Source of the DNA: Saprospiraceae bacterium
GTDB lineage: Bacteria > Bacteroidota > Bacteroidia > Chitinophagales > Saprospiraceae
Length of the DNA stretch: 64,000 nucleotides
Direction of reading: 5' to 3'
Assembly: GCA_020848995.1 (NCBI GenBank)
Contig: JADLHA010000048.1
Span: 1-64,000 of the forward strand
Made by a program: the position numbers and the translations under genes. The notes below the pieces were generated by a model, which made no database searches, was not told the origin of the DNA, and saw only the letters and a list, made by a program, of their open reading frames with translations. Each line of letters starts with the position of its first letter. Positions within the stretch are counted from its first letter, which is position 1. Positions 46,140 to 54,875 of the stretch are shown piece after piece.

Positions 46140-46736
46140 ATGAAATTGCACGAAGTCTCCTTTATCGGTTCTTTTCCTACATTTGCGGCGATTCCGCCGA
46201 GCAAGTTTCCTGAGATTTGTTTCTGGGGAAGGTCGAATGTTGGCAAAAGCAGTCTGGTCAATCTGCTGTGTAACCGAAAAGAACTGGCCAAAGTGTCAGG
46301 CAGGCCTGGAAAAACGCGCGCTTTTGTCCAATACCAGGTTGACCATCGCCTGCTTTTTATGGATCTTCCGGGGTATGGATATGCCAGGGTTTCTAAAAAG
46401 GAGATTGCCCGGTGGACTGTCGAAACAGAGAAGTACCTGCAGCAGCGAAAAAATATATTTTTGCTTTTTCTGCTTGTTGACGCCTCAATTGAGCCGCAGC
46501 AAATTGATCTGGAGAAAATGCGATACCTCGGAGAGATCGAAGTTCCGTTCTACTTAGTGCTCACCAAAACAGACAAATGCAGTATGGGACAACTTACCGG
46601 TTACCGGCAAAAACTCAAGGATGAAATGCTTGAGGACTGGAATGCCGTTCCGCCCATGATTGCGGTAAGTGCCACAAAGAATCAGGGACGGGAGGAGATT
46701 TTCACTACTTTAGGGTCATTGTTGGGTGATTTTTAA
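46140..46736 (+). CDS. engB: Ribosome-biogenesis GTPase EngB (YsxC/YihA)
   Basis: 198 residues. GTPase needed for large-subunit assembly. G1 GRSNVGKSS, G3 DLPGYGYA, G4 TKTDK and the SATKNQG G5 region are in order. First gene of a plus-strand run through selD. The start ATG gives MKLHEVSFIGSFP, the usual N-terminus. Confidence 0.96.
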   Translation: MKLHEVSFIGSFPTFAAIPPSKFPEICFWGRSNVGKSSLVNLLCNRKELAKVSGRPGKTRAFVQYQVDHRLLFMDLPGYGYARVSKKEIARWTVETEKYLQQRKNIFLLFLLVDASIEPQQIDLEKMRYLGEIEVPFYLVLTKTDKCSMGQLTGYRQKLKDEMLEDWNAVPPMIAVSATKNQGREEIFTTLGSLLGDF

Positions 46737-46755
46737 CCCTTCGTACCGTCTGAAT

Positions 46756-48474
46756 ATGCAAGCGCCATACAATTACCAAAAATATCAGCAACTGGTTCCA
46801 AACATGGAGGACTGGCCTGTTTCCCGATTTTTTTCGGCTAAGAGGGCATTCTTGCTGAAGCTCAAGGCAGACGTGATGGAACACTTATCGGCTCTCGGTA
46901 AGGAAGACCTTGACCAGGTTGTTGCCCGTACCCTCTATCTCGAAAAACAACGGGTAAAGAACAGCGCCTGGAAAGTTGACCCTCCAAATGAAATGCAGTA
47001 TTATCGCAAAATCCAGTCGGAATACAATGCAAATCATCTGCTGCCCGATCCTCATCCGGGAAATGTCGATACTGCTTCGCGTTTGGTAAACCGCTTTAGC
47101 TCTGAAATCTTTGGCCACTTCAATTCAAAAACGTTTTCGCTGGCAAGAAAGATCAGCGATTTCTTTTTTCACCTGATGCTTTTCCCGTTTTCTGTTCAGT
47201 CTCTTTTTGGTTTAAAGCGCATGCGATCGCGGAATCAGGAGGCCATAAAACTCAACGGGTATATCGATGAGGTGAGACGATTGTTTGTGAAACATACGGT
47301 CGTTCTGGTGCCAACTCATTCAAGCAATTTGGATTCTATGTTGCTCGGTTATGCACTTGACTTGTCTGCCGGCTTGCCTGCATTTTCATATGGCGCCGGG
47401 TTAAACCTATATGATAGTGAGTTTTTTGCATTTTTTATGAACCGCCTGGGTGCATACCGGGTGGACCGCCGCAAGAAAAACAGCATCTACCTTCACACGC
47501 TGACTTCCTATTCGAAACTTTCAATTTTGGAGGGGGTCAATACAATATTTTTTCCTGGGGGAACCAGGTCGCGATCTGGAGAAATCGAATCTAAATTAAA
47601 GCTTGGCTTATTGGGCTCTTTGATTCAAGCACAAAGAATGCTTGTCGAAAGGGGAGAGGAGCGCAAAATTGTTATTGTTCCGATGGTGATCAATTATGAA
47701 TCGGTTCTTGAAGCAAGAGCTTTGATTTTTCAGCACCTCGCAAATACCGGTCAGGAGAAATTTACTTCCAGAGGCAAAAGACCTGGACTGATTTCTTATT
47801 GGAGATTCATGGGCAGATTTTTAAAACAATCCTCTGGCATTTATTTGAGCTTTGGGAAGCCCATGGATGTGTTCGGAAACTATTTTGACCAAGACGGAAA
47901 CAGCATGGATGGGAAATTCCATCCTGTAAATCTGCGAGACTATTTTCGCAACAATGGTTCGATTGTTCGGGACGAGCAGCGTGAAATGATCTACACGCGC
48001 GAACTCGGTGACAAAATTGCTCAGGCATACAAGCAATGCAATTTTGTCATTCCAGCGCATCTTGTCGCGTATGCGGCTTTTCTTATGTTGGCTCGCGCAA
48101 ATGCTCATATGGACGTGTATGCACTTGCGCAATTGCCCGAAGAAGAGTACCGTTTTCCTGCGAAAGACTTTTCGGCCATTTGTCTCCAACTCAGGGATTT
48201 ATTGATTGGTCGTGCAGCACGCGATGAGTTGATCTTTCCACTTGAACTGGAAGGGCCTATTGAACGTGTTATTGAGCTTGGGGTTGCTACATTGGGAAGT
48301 TTCCACCTCAGGCGGGTTTTGCTTGTAGTTGGTCAAAGCCACTATGCAAGCGAAGACTTTCCCTGCCTGATTTATTATGCTAACCGCTTACAGTGTTTAG
48401 ACTTAAAGGATGAACTGGACTGGTCGGTCATTGGTGAAGATTTGTCTTCTAAGCTGCTGAAATTCAGTTTTTAG
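46756..48474 (+). CDS. PlsB-like glycerol-3-phosphate acyltransferase family protein
   Basis: 572 residues from ATG 46756 (the track GTG 46726 overlaps engB). The acyltransferase domain in the middle has the catalytic HSSNLD (HX4D) near residue 188, the LGAYRVDRR block, and FFPGGTRSRSGE, the glycerophosphate-binding signature. Long N- and C-terminal extensions resemble PlsB rather than the short PlsC. Predicted to acylate glycerol-3-phosphate or a related acceptor at the inner membrane; acyl donor and acceptor are not shown. Confidence 0.8.
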   Translation: MQAPYNYQKYQQLVPNMEDWPVSRFFSAKRAFLLKLKADVMEHLSALGKEDLDQVVARTLYLEKQRVKNSAWKVDPPNEMQYYRKIQSEYNANHLLPDPHPGNVDTASRLVNRFSSEIFGHFNSKTFSLARKISDFFFHLMLFPFSVQSLFGLKRMRSRNQEAIKLNGYIDEVRRLFVKHTVVLVPTHSSNLDSMLLGYALDLSAGLPAFSYGAGLNLYDSEFFAFFMNRLGAYRVDRRKKNSIYLHTLTSYSKLSILEGVNTIFFPGGTRSRSGEIESKLKLGLLGSLIQAQRMLVERGEERKIVIVPMVINYESVLEARALIFQHLANTGQEKFTSRGKRPGLISYWRFMGRFLKQSSGIYLSFGKPMDVFGNYFDQDGNSMDGKFHPVNLRDYFRNNGSIVRDEQREMIYTRELGDKIAQAYKQCNFVIPAHLVAYAAFLMLARANAHMDVYALAQLPEEEYRFPAKDFSAICLQLRDLLIGRAARDELIFPLELEGPIERVIELGVATLGSFHLRRVLLVVGQSHYASEDFPCLIYYANRLQCLDLKDELDWSVIGEDLSSKLLKFSF

Positions 48475-48479
48475 TATTT

Positions 48480-49037
48480 ATGGGCTTCGTGATTCTTGAC
48501 CTGGAAGCTACCTGCTGGAAGCCGGATCTGTCCGGACGGGAACAGGAGGTCATTGAAATGGGCGCTTGTATAGTGAGTCCTCTTTGCGAAATCGCTTCGA
48601 GGTTTTCGAAGTTGATCAAACCGGAAAAGTTTCCCTTGCTTTCCGCCTACTGCATAAATCTCACGGGTATTTCTCAGGAGGAGATCAACCGCTCAAGAAC
48701 ATTTGATGTTGCCTGGCTTGAATTTTTAGATTGGATCGAACTGCATGTCGATGACGTTACCGGGATCTATTGTTGGGGGAAATTTGATCGCGAAATTTTG
48801 CTGGATTCATGTTACAAGTATGGGGTGCCCGCAGATATCCTACATTCTTATACAGACCTAAAACAGACCTATGCGTGCATAAAGGACTTGCCAAAACAGG
48901 TTGGACTTGACCGGGCACTTGCAATGGAAGGGATAGCCTTTGAAGGGAATCGTCACCGGGCTTTACCAGATGCCTACAATCTCAGTAAATTGTTCGTCAA
49001 ATATTTTGATGAATTTCTCAATGGAAGGAGTCGATAA
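48480..49037 (+). CDS. DEDDh-type 3'-5' exonuclease
   Basis: 185 residues. RNase H-fold exonuclease of the ERI-1/KapD group. Exo I motif DLEAT at the N-terminus (Asp7, Glu9), EVIEMGA, Exo II region IYCWGKFDREIL with the Asp, and Exo III NRHRALPDAYN with His and Asp. All four acidic residues and the His are present, so it should be active on RNA or DNA ends. Five bases after the acyltransferase gene; overlaps selU by 17 bases. Confidence 0.88.
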   Translation: MGFVILDLEATCWKPDLSGREQEVIEMGACIVSPLCEIASRFSKLIKPEKFPLLSAYCINLTGISQEEINRSRTFDVAWLEFLDWIELHVDDVTGIYCWGKFDREILLDSCYKYGVPADILHSYTDLKQTYACIKDLPKQVGLDRALAMEGIAFEGNRHRALPDAYNLSKLFVKYFDEFLNGRSR

Positions 49038-50097
49038 TGCTGCCGCTTCACGGATCACTCTAAGCGGTGATTTCTCTGCTGCTGATTGGCGGGGCAGAGG
49101 TTATGCGATTGTCGACGTGCGTTCGCCAGCGGAATATGCAAAAGGTCATTTGCCAGGTTCAGCCAATTTGCCCTTGTTTGGCGATGCGGAGCGGGCTGCG
49201 ATCGGGACTTGTTACAAGCTAAAGGGAAAACAAGCAGCCATCTCAATGGGCTTGGATTTCGTTGGCCCGAGGATGAGCAGTATGGTCAACGATGCGAAAC
49301 TGTACAATTCACCGTTACTTCTGTATTGTTGGCGAGGTGGAATGCGAAGCGCTTCAGTCGCATGGCTTCTTCATATGGCAGGCATGGAGGTAACTGTGAT
49401 CAACGGGGGGTATAAGGCCTATCGCACAAGGGTTCTCGAGTATTTTGAACGGTGTACATTGAAATGGCTCGTGCTCGGCGGCAGAACAGGCACTGGTAAA
49501 ACGGTTCTTTTGAACTTGCTCAGCGATAGGGGAGAGCCGGTAATTGACCTCGAAAGAATCGCCTGCCACAAGGGGTCTGCTTTTGGCTGGATCGGAGAGT
49601 CCAAGCAACCCACCAATGAAATGTTTGAAAACCTGCTATTTGAACAAATGCATGAGCTTGTCCAGCATCATACCTATGCATGGATTGAAAATGAGAGCCG
49701 ATCTGTCGGGAGCAATTTTATTCCACTTCCGTTGTGGGAGCAAATGAAAAGATCTCCGCTTCTCAATATTTCCCGGGATGACGCTTACCGTTTGCAACAT
49801 CTGCTAAGATGCTACGACCATAAAGATGCTGACGCTTTGGTAGTCTCTTTTGAGAAAATAGCGAAAAGACTTGGGTTGGAGTCTGCAGCAAAGGCCATCG
49901 ACTTTGTCAGGCAAGGAAAACTTGAAGCTGCGGCAAAAATTGCTTTAGACTACTATGATAAATGCTACGACTACAATCTTGACAACAATGTGAGTCCGGA
50001 AATTGTCAATATGGATTTTATGGGATGCTCAGATGACGAAGTTGTCAATGGGCTCATCGAATTTAGACTAAACTGGTATGGGCAAGGAGATAAATGA
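49021..50097 (+). CDS. selU: tRNA 2-selenouridine synthase
   Basis: Also called MnmH. 358 residues from ATG 49021; the track start 48940 lies inside the exonuclease gene. The N-terminal rhodanese domain has the catalytic Cys in YCWRGGMRS near residue 103; the C-terminal P-loop domain has GGRTGTGKT near 154. Converts 2-thiouridine at the wobble position of some tRNAs to 2-selenouridine via geranylation, using selenophosphate. The next gene, selD, makes that donor and overlaps by 20 bases. Confidence 0.94.
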   Translation: MEGVDNAAASRITLSGDFSAADWRGRGYAIVDVRSPAEYAKGHLPGSANLPLFGDAERAAIGTCYKLKGKQAAISMGLDFVGPRMSSMVNDAKLYNSPLLLYCWRGGMRSASVAWLLHMAGMEVTVINGGYKAYRTRVLEYFERCTLKWLVLGGRTGTGKTVLLNLLSDRGEPVIDLERIACHKGSAFGWIGESKQPTNEMFENLLFEQMHELVQHHTYAWIENESRSVGSNFIPLPLWEQMKRSPLLNISRDDAYRLQHLLRCYDHKDADALVVSFEKIAKRLGLESAAKAIDFVRQGKLEAAAKIALDYYDKCYDYNLDNNVSPEIVNMDFMGCSDDEVVNGLIEFRLNWYGQGDK

Positions 50098-51142
50098 AGG
50101 AATCCGTTTAACGGCATACAGCCACGGTTCCGGATGTGGGTGTAAACTTTCGCCTGGGGTGCTCGATTCCATTTTGAAGCGGAATACCCGGTCAGATGCT
50201 CAGGGTTTTCCTGGTTTACTGGTAGGGTACGATCAATGCGATGATGCCGCGGTATTTGACCTGGGTGACGGCACGGGATTGGTAAGCACTACCGATTTCT
50301 TTATGCCAGTCGTCGATGAAGCTTATGATTTTGGACGCATTGCTTCTGCAAACGCTCTGAGCGATGTATATGCTATGGGTGGCAGGCCGTTGATGGCGTT
50401 GGGGATACTTGGTTGGCCGATCGACAAGTTACCGGTCCACTGTGCTGCGGAAGTGATCGAGGGCGCCCGTGCGGTATGTCGTGAGGCTGGCATTCCTCTG
50501 GCAGGGGGGCATTCAATCGATTGCCCTGAACCGCTGTTTGGTTTGGCAGTCAGTGGCAGGGTTTGCCTGCAACATTTGAAAACGAATGCCTCAGCTAGAC
50601 CAGGAGATGTTTTGTTCCTGACCAAGGGTCTTGGAATTGGCATTTTGACCACTGCTGGGAAAAAGGGCATTTTATTGCCAGAACATGCAGCCCTGGCCAG
50701 GGCCAGTATGCTCAGGCGGAACGACATTGGGGTTACACTTGGCAAGCTTTCTTGTGTCCACGCCATGACGGATATCACCGGATTTGGTTTGTGCGGGCAC
50801 CTTTTGGAATTGTGCTCCGCCTCCGCCTGCAATGCCAAAGTATATTATGATAACTTGCCGCTTGTCGACCAGGCGGTTTTTGAATACATCGGTAGAGGAG
50901 CGGTTCCCGGGGGAACTGGCAGAAATTGGGCGAGTTACGGACAACGCATTTTACTTGAGAACCCTGCCATGCGGGATCTCGTTGCCGATCCCCAAACCAG
51001 CGGTGGTTTGCTCATTGCCGTTGATCCTGTTGCTGCCGGAGAACTTGCCAATCGATTGATGAATGAAGGGCTGTACCACACGCCGGTTGGTGTACTTGAA
51101 GCGGTGCCTGCTGACGGCGAAAGTTCTGTTTGCGTATGCTAA
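50078..51142 (+). CDS. selD: Selenide, water dikinase (selenophosphate synthetase)
   Basis: 354 residues. Makes selenophosphate from selenide and ATP. Active-site Cys20 and Lys23 lie in SHGSGCGCK (plain Cys codon TGT, not Sec). DDAAVFDLGDG and the TTDFFMPVVDEAYDFGRIASANALSDVYAMGG region carry the metal and ATP sites. Coupled to selU; no selA, selB or selenocysteine gene is seen here, so the pair points to tRNA modification. Confidence 0.95.
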   Translation: MGKEINEGIRLTAYSHGSGCGCKLSPGVLDSILKRNTRSDAQGFPGLLVGYDQCDDAAVFDLGDGTGLVSTTDFFMPVVDEAYDFGRIASANALSDVYAMGGRPLMALGILGWPIDKLPVHCAAEVIEGARAVCREAGIPLAGGHSIDCPEPLFGLAVSGRVCLQHLKTNASARPGDVLFLTKGLGIGILTTAGKKGILLPEHAALARASMLRRNDIGVTLGKLSCVHAMTDITGFGLCGHLLELCSASACNAKVYYDNLPLVDQAVFEYIGRGAVPGGTGRNWASYGQRILLENPAMRDLVADPQTSGGLLIAVDPVAAGELANRLMNEGLYHTPVGVLEAVPADGESSVCVC

Positions 51143-51273
51143 AGGGACTTGCCCGCACAGAGCACTTACTCCGGGAAGGGTATTGGAGCACTTAGGGTAT
51201 TACCTCAAAGCAGATGTTAACATAATATAAATTATGGGAAAAATGAAGAGCCTGGATGCTGGAGCTTTCGTCG

Positions 51274-51281
51274 TATATTTG
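51274..51281 (+). promoter_or_regulatory. Predicted promoter core for the helical-protein operon
   Basis: TATATTTG fits TAnnTTTG. It is only 5 bases before ATG 51286 and 14 before ATG 51295, so either the mRNA is leaderless or the second ATG is used. Confidence 0.4.
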
Positions 51282-51285
51282 TATA

Positions 51286-51951
51286 ATGGCACTAATGGAT
51301 TGGCTAAAATCTATTTTTTCACGGAAACCTGCAAAACCTGACCGTGTAATTGAAAATGCGGAAAATCCTGACTTATGGATTCGGATTAAGCGAGCTGGGG
51401 GCAAAGACGACCAGGAGGTCGATGGTGTGAATGTTGATGTGTTCGAGCACCGTAGTTCCGAAAATGACGGGAAATCTGACGTAGCCGAACGGCCATTTGG
51501 AGAGCGCGCCGCCGATTTTGTAGAGGGTACGGTGGATGAAGTGAAGGAGCAAGGGACCAGGCTATGGAATGAGCTCTCTGAGCAGGCCAGGCAAGTGGAT
51601 GAGGCGACGAAGCCCCTGCGCGATAAACTGGTGCAAAAGGCCGAAGAGGTCGCAGATCGCGTGGATGACTTTATCGACAAGACCCTGGAAAAGGCAAAGG
51701 ATCTTGAGCGCAAAGAGGCAGAACAAAACCCAGATAAGGACGGGGACGGGATTGCCGACACCCCACCCGATTTTGTCGAGAATATGGGCGATAAACATGG
51801 CGATTTTTTCGAAAAGGCGGAGAAGTGGTTGGATCAACAGGAAGGCAGTCGTGGCAATTCCGGGTTGTCTCCGGACCCCGGATCAACCAATGGAAAGAAA
51901 ATACATCCGCTTGAATTGCCTAAGGATCCGGCAGAGGACTCTCCGGATTAG
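51286..51951 (+). CDS. Charged helical protein, LEA/YtxH-like, first copy
   Basis: 221 residues from ATG 51286 (51295 is also possible). An N-terminal amphipathic helix (MDWLKSIFSRK) is followed by a variable acidic part and a long Lys/Glu/Asp-rich helix (about 75-150) with a periodic pattern like LEA or apolipoprotein helices (KLVQKAEEVADRVDDFIDKTLEKAKD). Then NPDKDGDGIAD, a calcium-loop-like motif, and a disordered Gly/Pro-rich tail. No Cys and no signal peptide. Function unknown; a stress- or membrane-associated role is inference only. Confidence 0.72.
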   Translation: MALMDWLKSIFSRKPAKPDRVIENAENPDLWIRIKRAGGKDDQEVDGVNVDVFEHRSSENDGKSDVAERPFGERAADFVEGTVDEVKEQGTRLWNELSEQARQVDEATKPLRDKLVQKAEEVADRVDDFIDKTLEKAKDLERKEAEQNPDKDGDGIADTPPDFVENMGDKHGDFFEKAEKWLDQQEGSRGNSGLSPDPGSTNGKKIHPLELPKDPAEDSPD

Positions 51952-51998
51952 CAAGTTTTTCCTTTTGACAAAAAATTGAAATTTAAATTATTATCAAT

Positions 51999-52490
51999 AT
52001 GGCCATCACTGATTTTTTTAAACGACTCTTTGGTAAGACAAAGGCAAGGACAGAAGAGTTCCTGGACAAGGCAGAGGACATCGCCGAGAAGAAGTGGGAG
52101 CAACTGGAAGATAAAGGCGAAGCACTGGCTGAAAAGACGAAGGATTGGGCTGAAGAAAAGGCTGAATCTTTGAAACACAAGGCCAGTGAGACCGTCGAAC
52201 GGATCAAATCTTCGGAGACCTATCAAAAGGCCGAAGATGCTTTAGATCAAACCGTCGATGCAGCCCGGGATCTAGGCCATGGGGTGGTTGAGAATTTTCA
52301 GGAATTCGGCCATAAAGTGGCAGATGCCATTTCAGATCTGCGAAGCGATAAGGAACCCAAAGCAGATGCAAAGGACCTGGCTTCGTCGGAAACGGCCCCT
52401 TCGGGTGATGCGGAGAAAAGTGGAGAAACTGCATCCTCAGCCGACGCCACCGGCAACGATTCCGGGGCAAGCGGTCCTCCAACGGCTTAA
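51999..52490 (+). CDS. Charged helical protein, LEA/YtxH-like, second copy
   Basis: 163 residues. Same plan as its neighbour: N-terminal amphipathic helix MAITDFFKRLFGK, then a long charged helix (about 15-115) with Ala/Lys/Glu repeats (KAEDIAEKKWEQLEDKGE, EKTKDWAEEKAESLKHKA) and a low-complexity Ala/Ser/Asp tail. The matching N-termini suggest duplication followed by divergence. LEA-4-like spacing is visible by eye. No Cys, no signal peptide. Confidence 0.72.
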   Translation: MAITDFFKRLFGKTKARTEEFLDKAEDIAEKKWEQLEDKGEALAEKTKDWAEEKAESLKHKASETVERIKSSETYQKAEDALDQTVDAARDLGHGVVENFQEFGHKVADAISDLRSDKEPKADAKDLASSETAPSGDAEKSGETASSADATGNDSGASGPPTA

Positions 52491-52496
52491 TAGTGG

Positions 52497-52907
52497 ATGA
52501 ATAGCCTCCGACTCTTTTTCGTGATGGCGCTGCTCGTCATTTCCGCGGTTTATGTTTTGTCGTGCGCGGGAAATTCTGGAAATGCGAAAAGCTCATCAGA
52601 TGAATTTTACGTCGATAAGGACTGGATTGAAGTGCATTTTCACCGCTCCATGCCTACTGAAAAACTCGTTGAGCTCCGGGAGCGGTTGAGCCAGTATGGC
52701 GTTCAGTTGAAGTATCTGGCCATACAGCGCGATACGCTCAAAAATATTACCAGGTTCCAGATTGAAGTACATGATGGAAGGGGAAGCATTGCCCGTTCGA
52801 CCACCGAGTTTTTAGATGAGATCCCATACGGCATCCGGGTGAAAAGGGATGACCAGACGAGTGCAGAGTTTAAGGTTGGACCACTTTATAAGCGGCGGGG
52901 CGAATAG
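52497..52907 (+). CDS. Small predicted lipoprotein
   Basis: 136 residues. The signal segment ends in a lipobox VLSC (Cys near 23). The mature part is one small alpha/beta domain (WIEVHFHRSMPTEKLVELRERLSQYG, then FQIEVHDGRG). No family recognised. Starts 6 bases after the second helical-protein gene, so probably the last gene of a three-gene operon; it would sit at a membrane while the other two are predicted cytosolic. Confidence 0.75.
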   Translation: MNSLRLFFVMALLVISAVYVLSCAGNSGNAKSSSDEFYVDKDWIEVHFHRSMPTEKLVELRERLSQYGVQLKYLAIQRDTLKNITRFQIEVHDGRGSIARSTTEFLDEIPYGIRVKRDDQTSAEFKVGPLYKRRGE

Positions 52908-52962
52908 AGCCGGACCAATTTACAAGGACGCTAATGGGACGGGCAATTGTTGCTTTCATACC

Positions 52963-53481
52963 TCAGAGCAGCTTCTCCAGGTTTGCAGGGCTGTAATTGA
53001 GGGATTTAAGCACCTTGCGGTCTTCCTGTCGATATACCAGAAAAAGGTGCTGCTTGGCGACAATTTCAGAGGTGACGTTCCTTTCGCGAAGGTACTTTTC
53101 CTGAGTTGCCTTGGCTTCCTCAAGGGACTTACAGGCCTTGCTCATGTTGGATCGTTGCACTTCCTCGAAGAGTTCTCCAAAACGGGACCCAAGTCCGAAT
53201 TCGTGAATGGCTCCAGACAAAACGTATTGAAGGTCGCAAAAGGCATCAACCACTGCAACGAGATCCCGCTGCTCAATGGCTTCGCGCAGTTCGCGCAATT
53301 CCTCTTCGAGCAGGGAGAGACGCAGCCGGCAGCGCGAATCGTCGGGTATCTGTGGGGTATCCAGTACGGGTAGATCGAAAAGCTGGTGAAACGCCCCTAC
53401 CCCATTCAGCGCTTTGGCTTCTTCAAATGTAGCCTTGCTGTTCGGCTGATCCTTTTCTTCGTTTGGTTTTATCATTGACAT
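52963..53481 (-). CDS. MazG/phosphoribosyl-ATP pyrophosphohydrolase-like protein
   Basis: 172 residues. The all-alpha NTP pyrophosphohydrolase core shows LLEEELRELREAI and VVDAFCDLQYVLSG, the EExxE and ExxD-type Mg-binding helices, then EEVQRSNMSK. Similar to the Cof-like/PRA-PH group that hydrolyses nucleotides; substrate unknown. Last gene behind gyrA and the TPR gene on the minus strand, 15 bases after the TPR stop. Confidence 0.82.
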   Translation of the reverse strand: MSMIKPNEEKDQPNSKATFEEAKALNGVGAFHQLFDLPVLDTPQIPDDSRCRLRLSLLEEELRELREAIEQRDLVAVVDAFCDLQYVLSGAIHEFGLGSRFGELFEEVQRSNMSKACKSLEEAKATQEKYLRERNVTSEIVAKQHLFLVYRQEDRKVLKSLNYSPANLEKLL

Positions 53482-53496
53482 CGATTGGTAGGTTCA

Positions 53497-54792
53497 TTAT
53501 TCCCCGCCAAGTGCTTCGAGTTTGGCTTTGTACGCATTTGACTTGTCAAACTCCGACTTTTTTGCATAAATTTCTTTGAGGGCTATCAGGGTGTTTTTGT
53601 CTTTTGGCTCGAGATTTTCCGCCTTTTCAAAATAAGGCAGAGCCTTGTCGAAATATACACCCATCTCTGCCTTCAGTTCGTTGTATTTTTTAGTACCCTC
53701 TTTGGTATAGTTTGAACTGAGTTTATTGGCTTCTTTTGAAATCAAAGCTGCGCGGTTGTAGTAAAGAGCTCCGAGACTGTACTGGGTATTGAAATCCTTG
53801 TCGTTGATCCCTATGGCTTGTAGATAGTGTTTCTCTGCGTTTGCGTAATGTTCGTAGCCGAGGTCCATTTGTCCAGTCTCCCAAGCGGACTGGCAGAGGT
53901 TGTCGTAAACGTTGCCCAAGGTCGTATAGACTGAAACGTTGTTGGGCTCTTTTTCTATGGCCAATTTCAGTTTGTCGACGAGCACATTCAACTTGCCCTG
54001 TTTGAGGAAGTGGTTGATTTCGGTAAAAAGCAGTGAAGTTTCATTGGGGAATCGCTCGCGGCCCTCATTGAGCACTCCCTCAGCCTTTGCCGAATCCGTC
54101 AGCGCATAGTACTGGTATAAGCCTTCGTACACAAAAGCTTCGTTGTATTTTGCTGCGCGGAGTTCTTCAAGATATGGAGCCGCTTCGGCTGGCATCTTGG
54201 CATTGACAGCACAGGCCGCTGCAAGGTATTTCTGCTTCTGGCGATCTTCCTCATTGGGGAAGATGCTTTTGATGCCGCCCTCTGTGATCATTTCATCAGC
54301 CTTTACCACGGCCGCAAACTGCTTATAAGCCGAAGCAAAATCTCCTGCTTCATAGGCATTCAAACCGTAATTATTGAGTGATTTCGAAGCTTCGGCCATA
54401 GCGTTGAGCGCTTCTTTGGTTTCGTGTGATTTTGTGGAGAATTGCTTTGCCTTGAGGAGTGCTTCAAATGCGGTAATGGCCGCCTCCGGATATTTTACGG
54501 GGTATCGCTTGCTAAATTGCTGGGCGATGAGCATGGAATCGCCTTCAAGCGCACAAATGGCATTGTAAACCCTTCCCAGAACACTCCACGTCCTGAATTG
54601 GCTTGAAATGCTTTCATCGGAACTGGCTTGATCGATCAACGACTTAGCTTCCCAAAGGCGATCGACGTTACCCGTTGGGTCGATGTAGTAACTGGCTAAT
54701 TTGCTGTCGGCTTTTTTGACCATTTTCGCCGCTTCCTGCCCGAAGGCATTTGCCGCAATGAACATGGAGAGAAAGGCAATGATGGTTTTCAT
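53497..54792 (-). CDS. Secreted TPR-repeat protein
   Basis: 431 residues from ATG 54792 (MKTIIAFLSMFIAANAFGQ, a good signal peptide); the track start adds MPATLSLYDKIPA before it. Helical repeats throughout, such as NVSVYTTLGNVYDNLCQSAWE and DFNTQYSLGALYYNRAALI, fit TPR units. Probably a periplasmic scaffold. A TPR gene directly after gyrA is a recurring Bacteroidota arrangement. No specific partner can be named. Confidence 0.85.
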   Translation of the reverse strand: MKTIIAFLSMFIAANAFGQEAAKMVKKADSKLASYYIDPTGNVDRLWEAKSLIDQASSDESISSQFRTWSVLGRVYNAICALEGDSMLIAQQFSKRYPVKYPEAAITAFEALLKAKQFSTKSHETKEALNAMAEASKSLNNYGLNAYEAGDFASAYKQFAAVVKADEMITEGGIKSIFPNEEDRQKQKYLAAACAVNAKMPAEAAPYLEELRAAKYNEAFVYEGLYQYYALTDSAKAEGVLNEGRERFPNETSLLFTEINHFLKQGKLNVLVDKLKLAIEKEPNNVSVYTTLGNVYDNLCQSAWETGQMDLGYEHYANAEKHYLQAIGINDKDFNTQYSLGALYYNRAALISKEANKLSSNYTKEGTKKYNELKAEMGVYFDKALPYFEKAENLEPKDKNTLIALKEIYAKKSEFDKSNAYKAKLEALGGE

Positions 54793-54875
54793 GGCTGGAA
54801 TTTTGTCATATAAACTGAGTGTGGCTGGCATTAATTCTCAAATCAAAGCTCAATTTAGTTAAGGGAAAGCTAAAG

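Noticed and set aside
50078-51142. SelD as a selenoprotein
   Set aside because: The active-site codon is TGT; no in-frame TGA is present.
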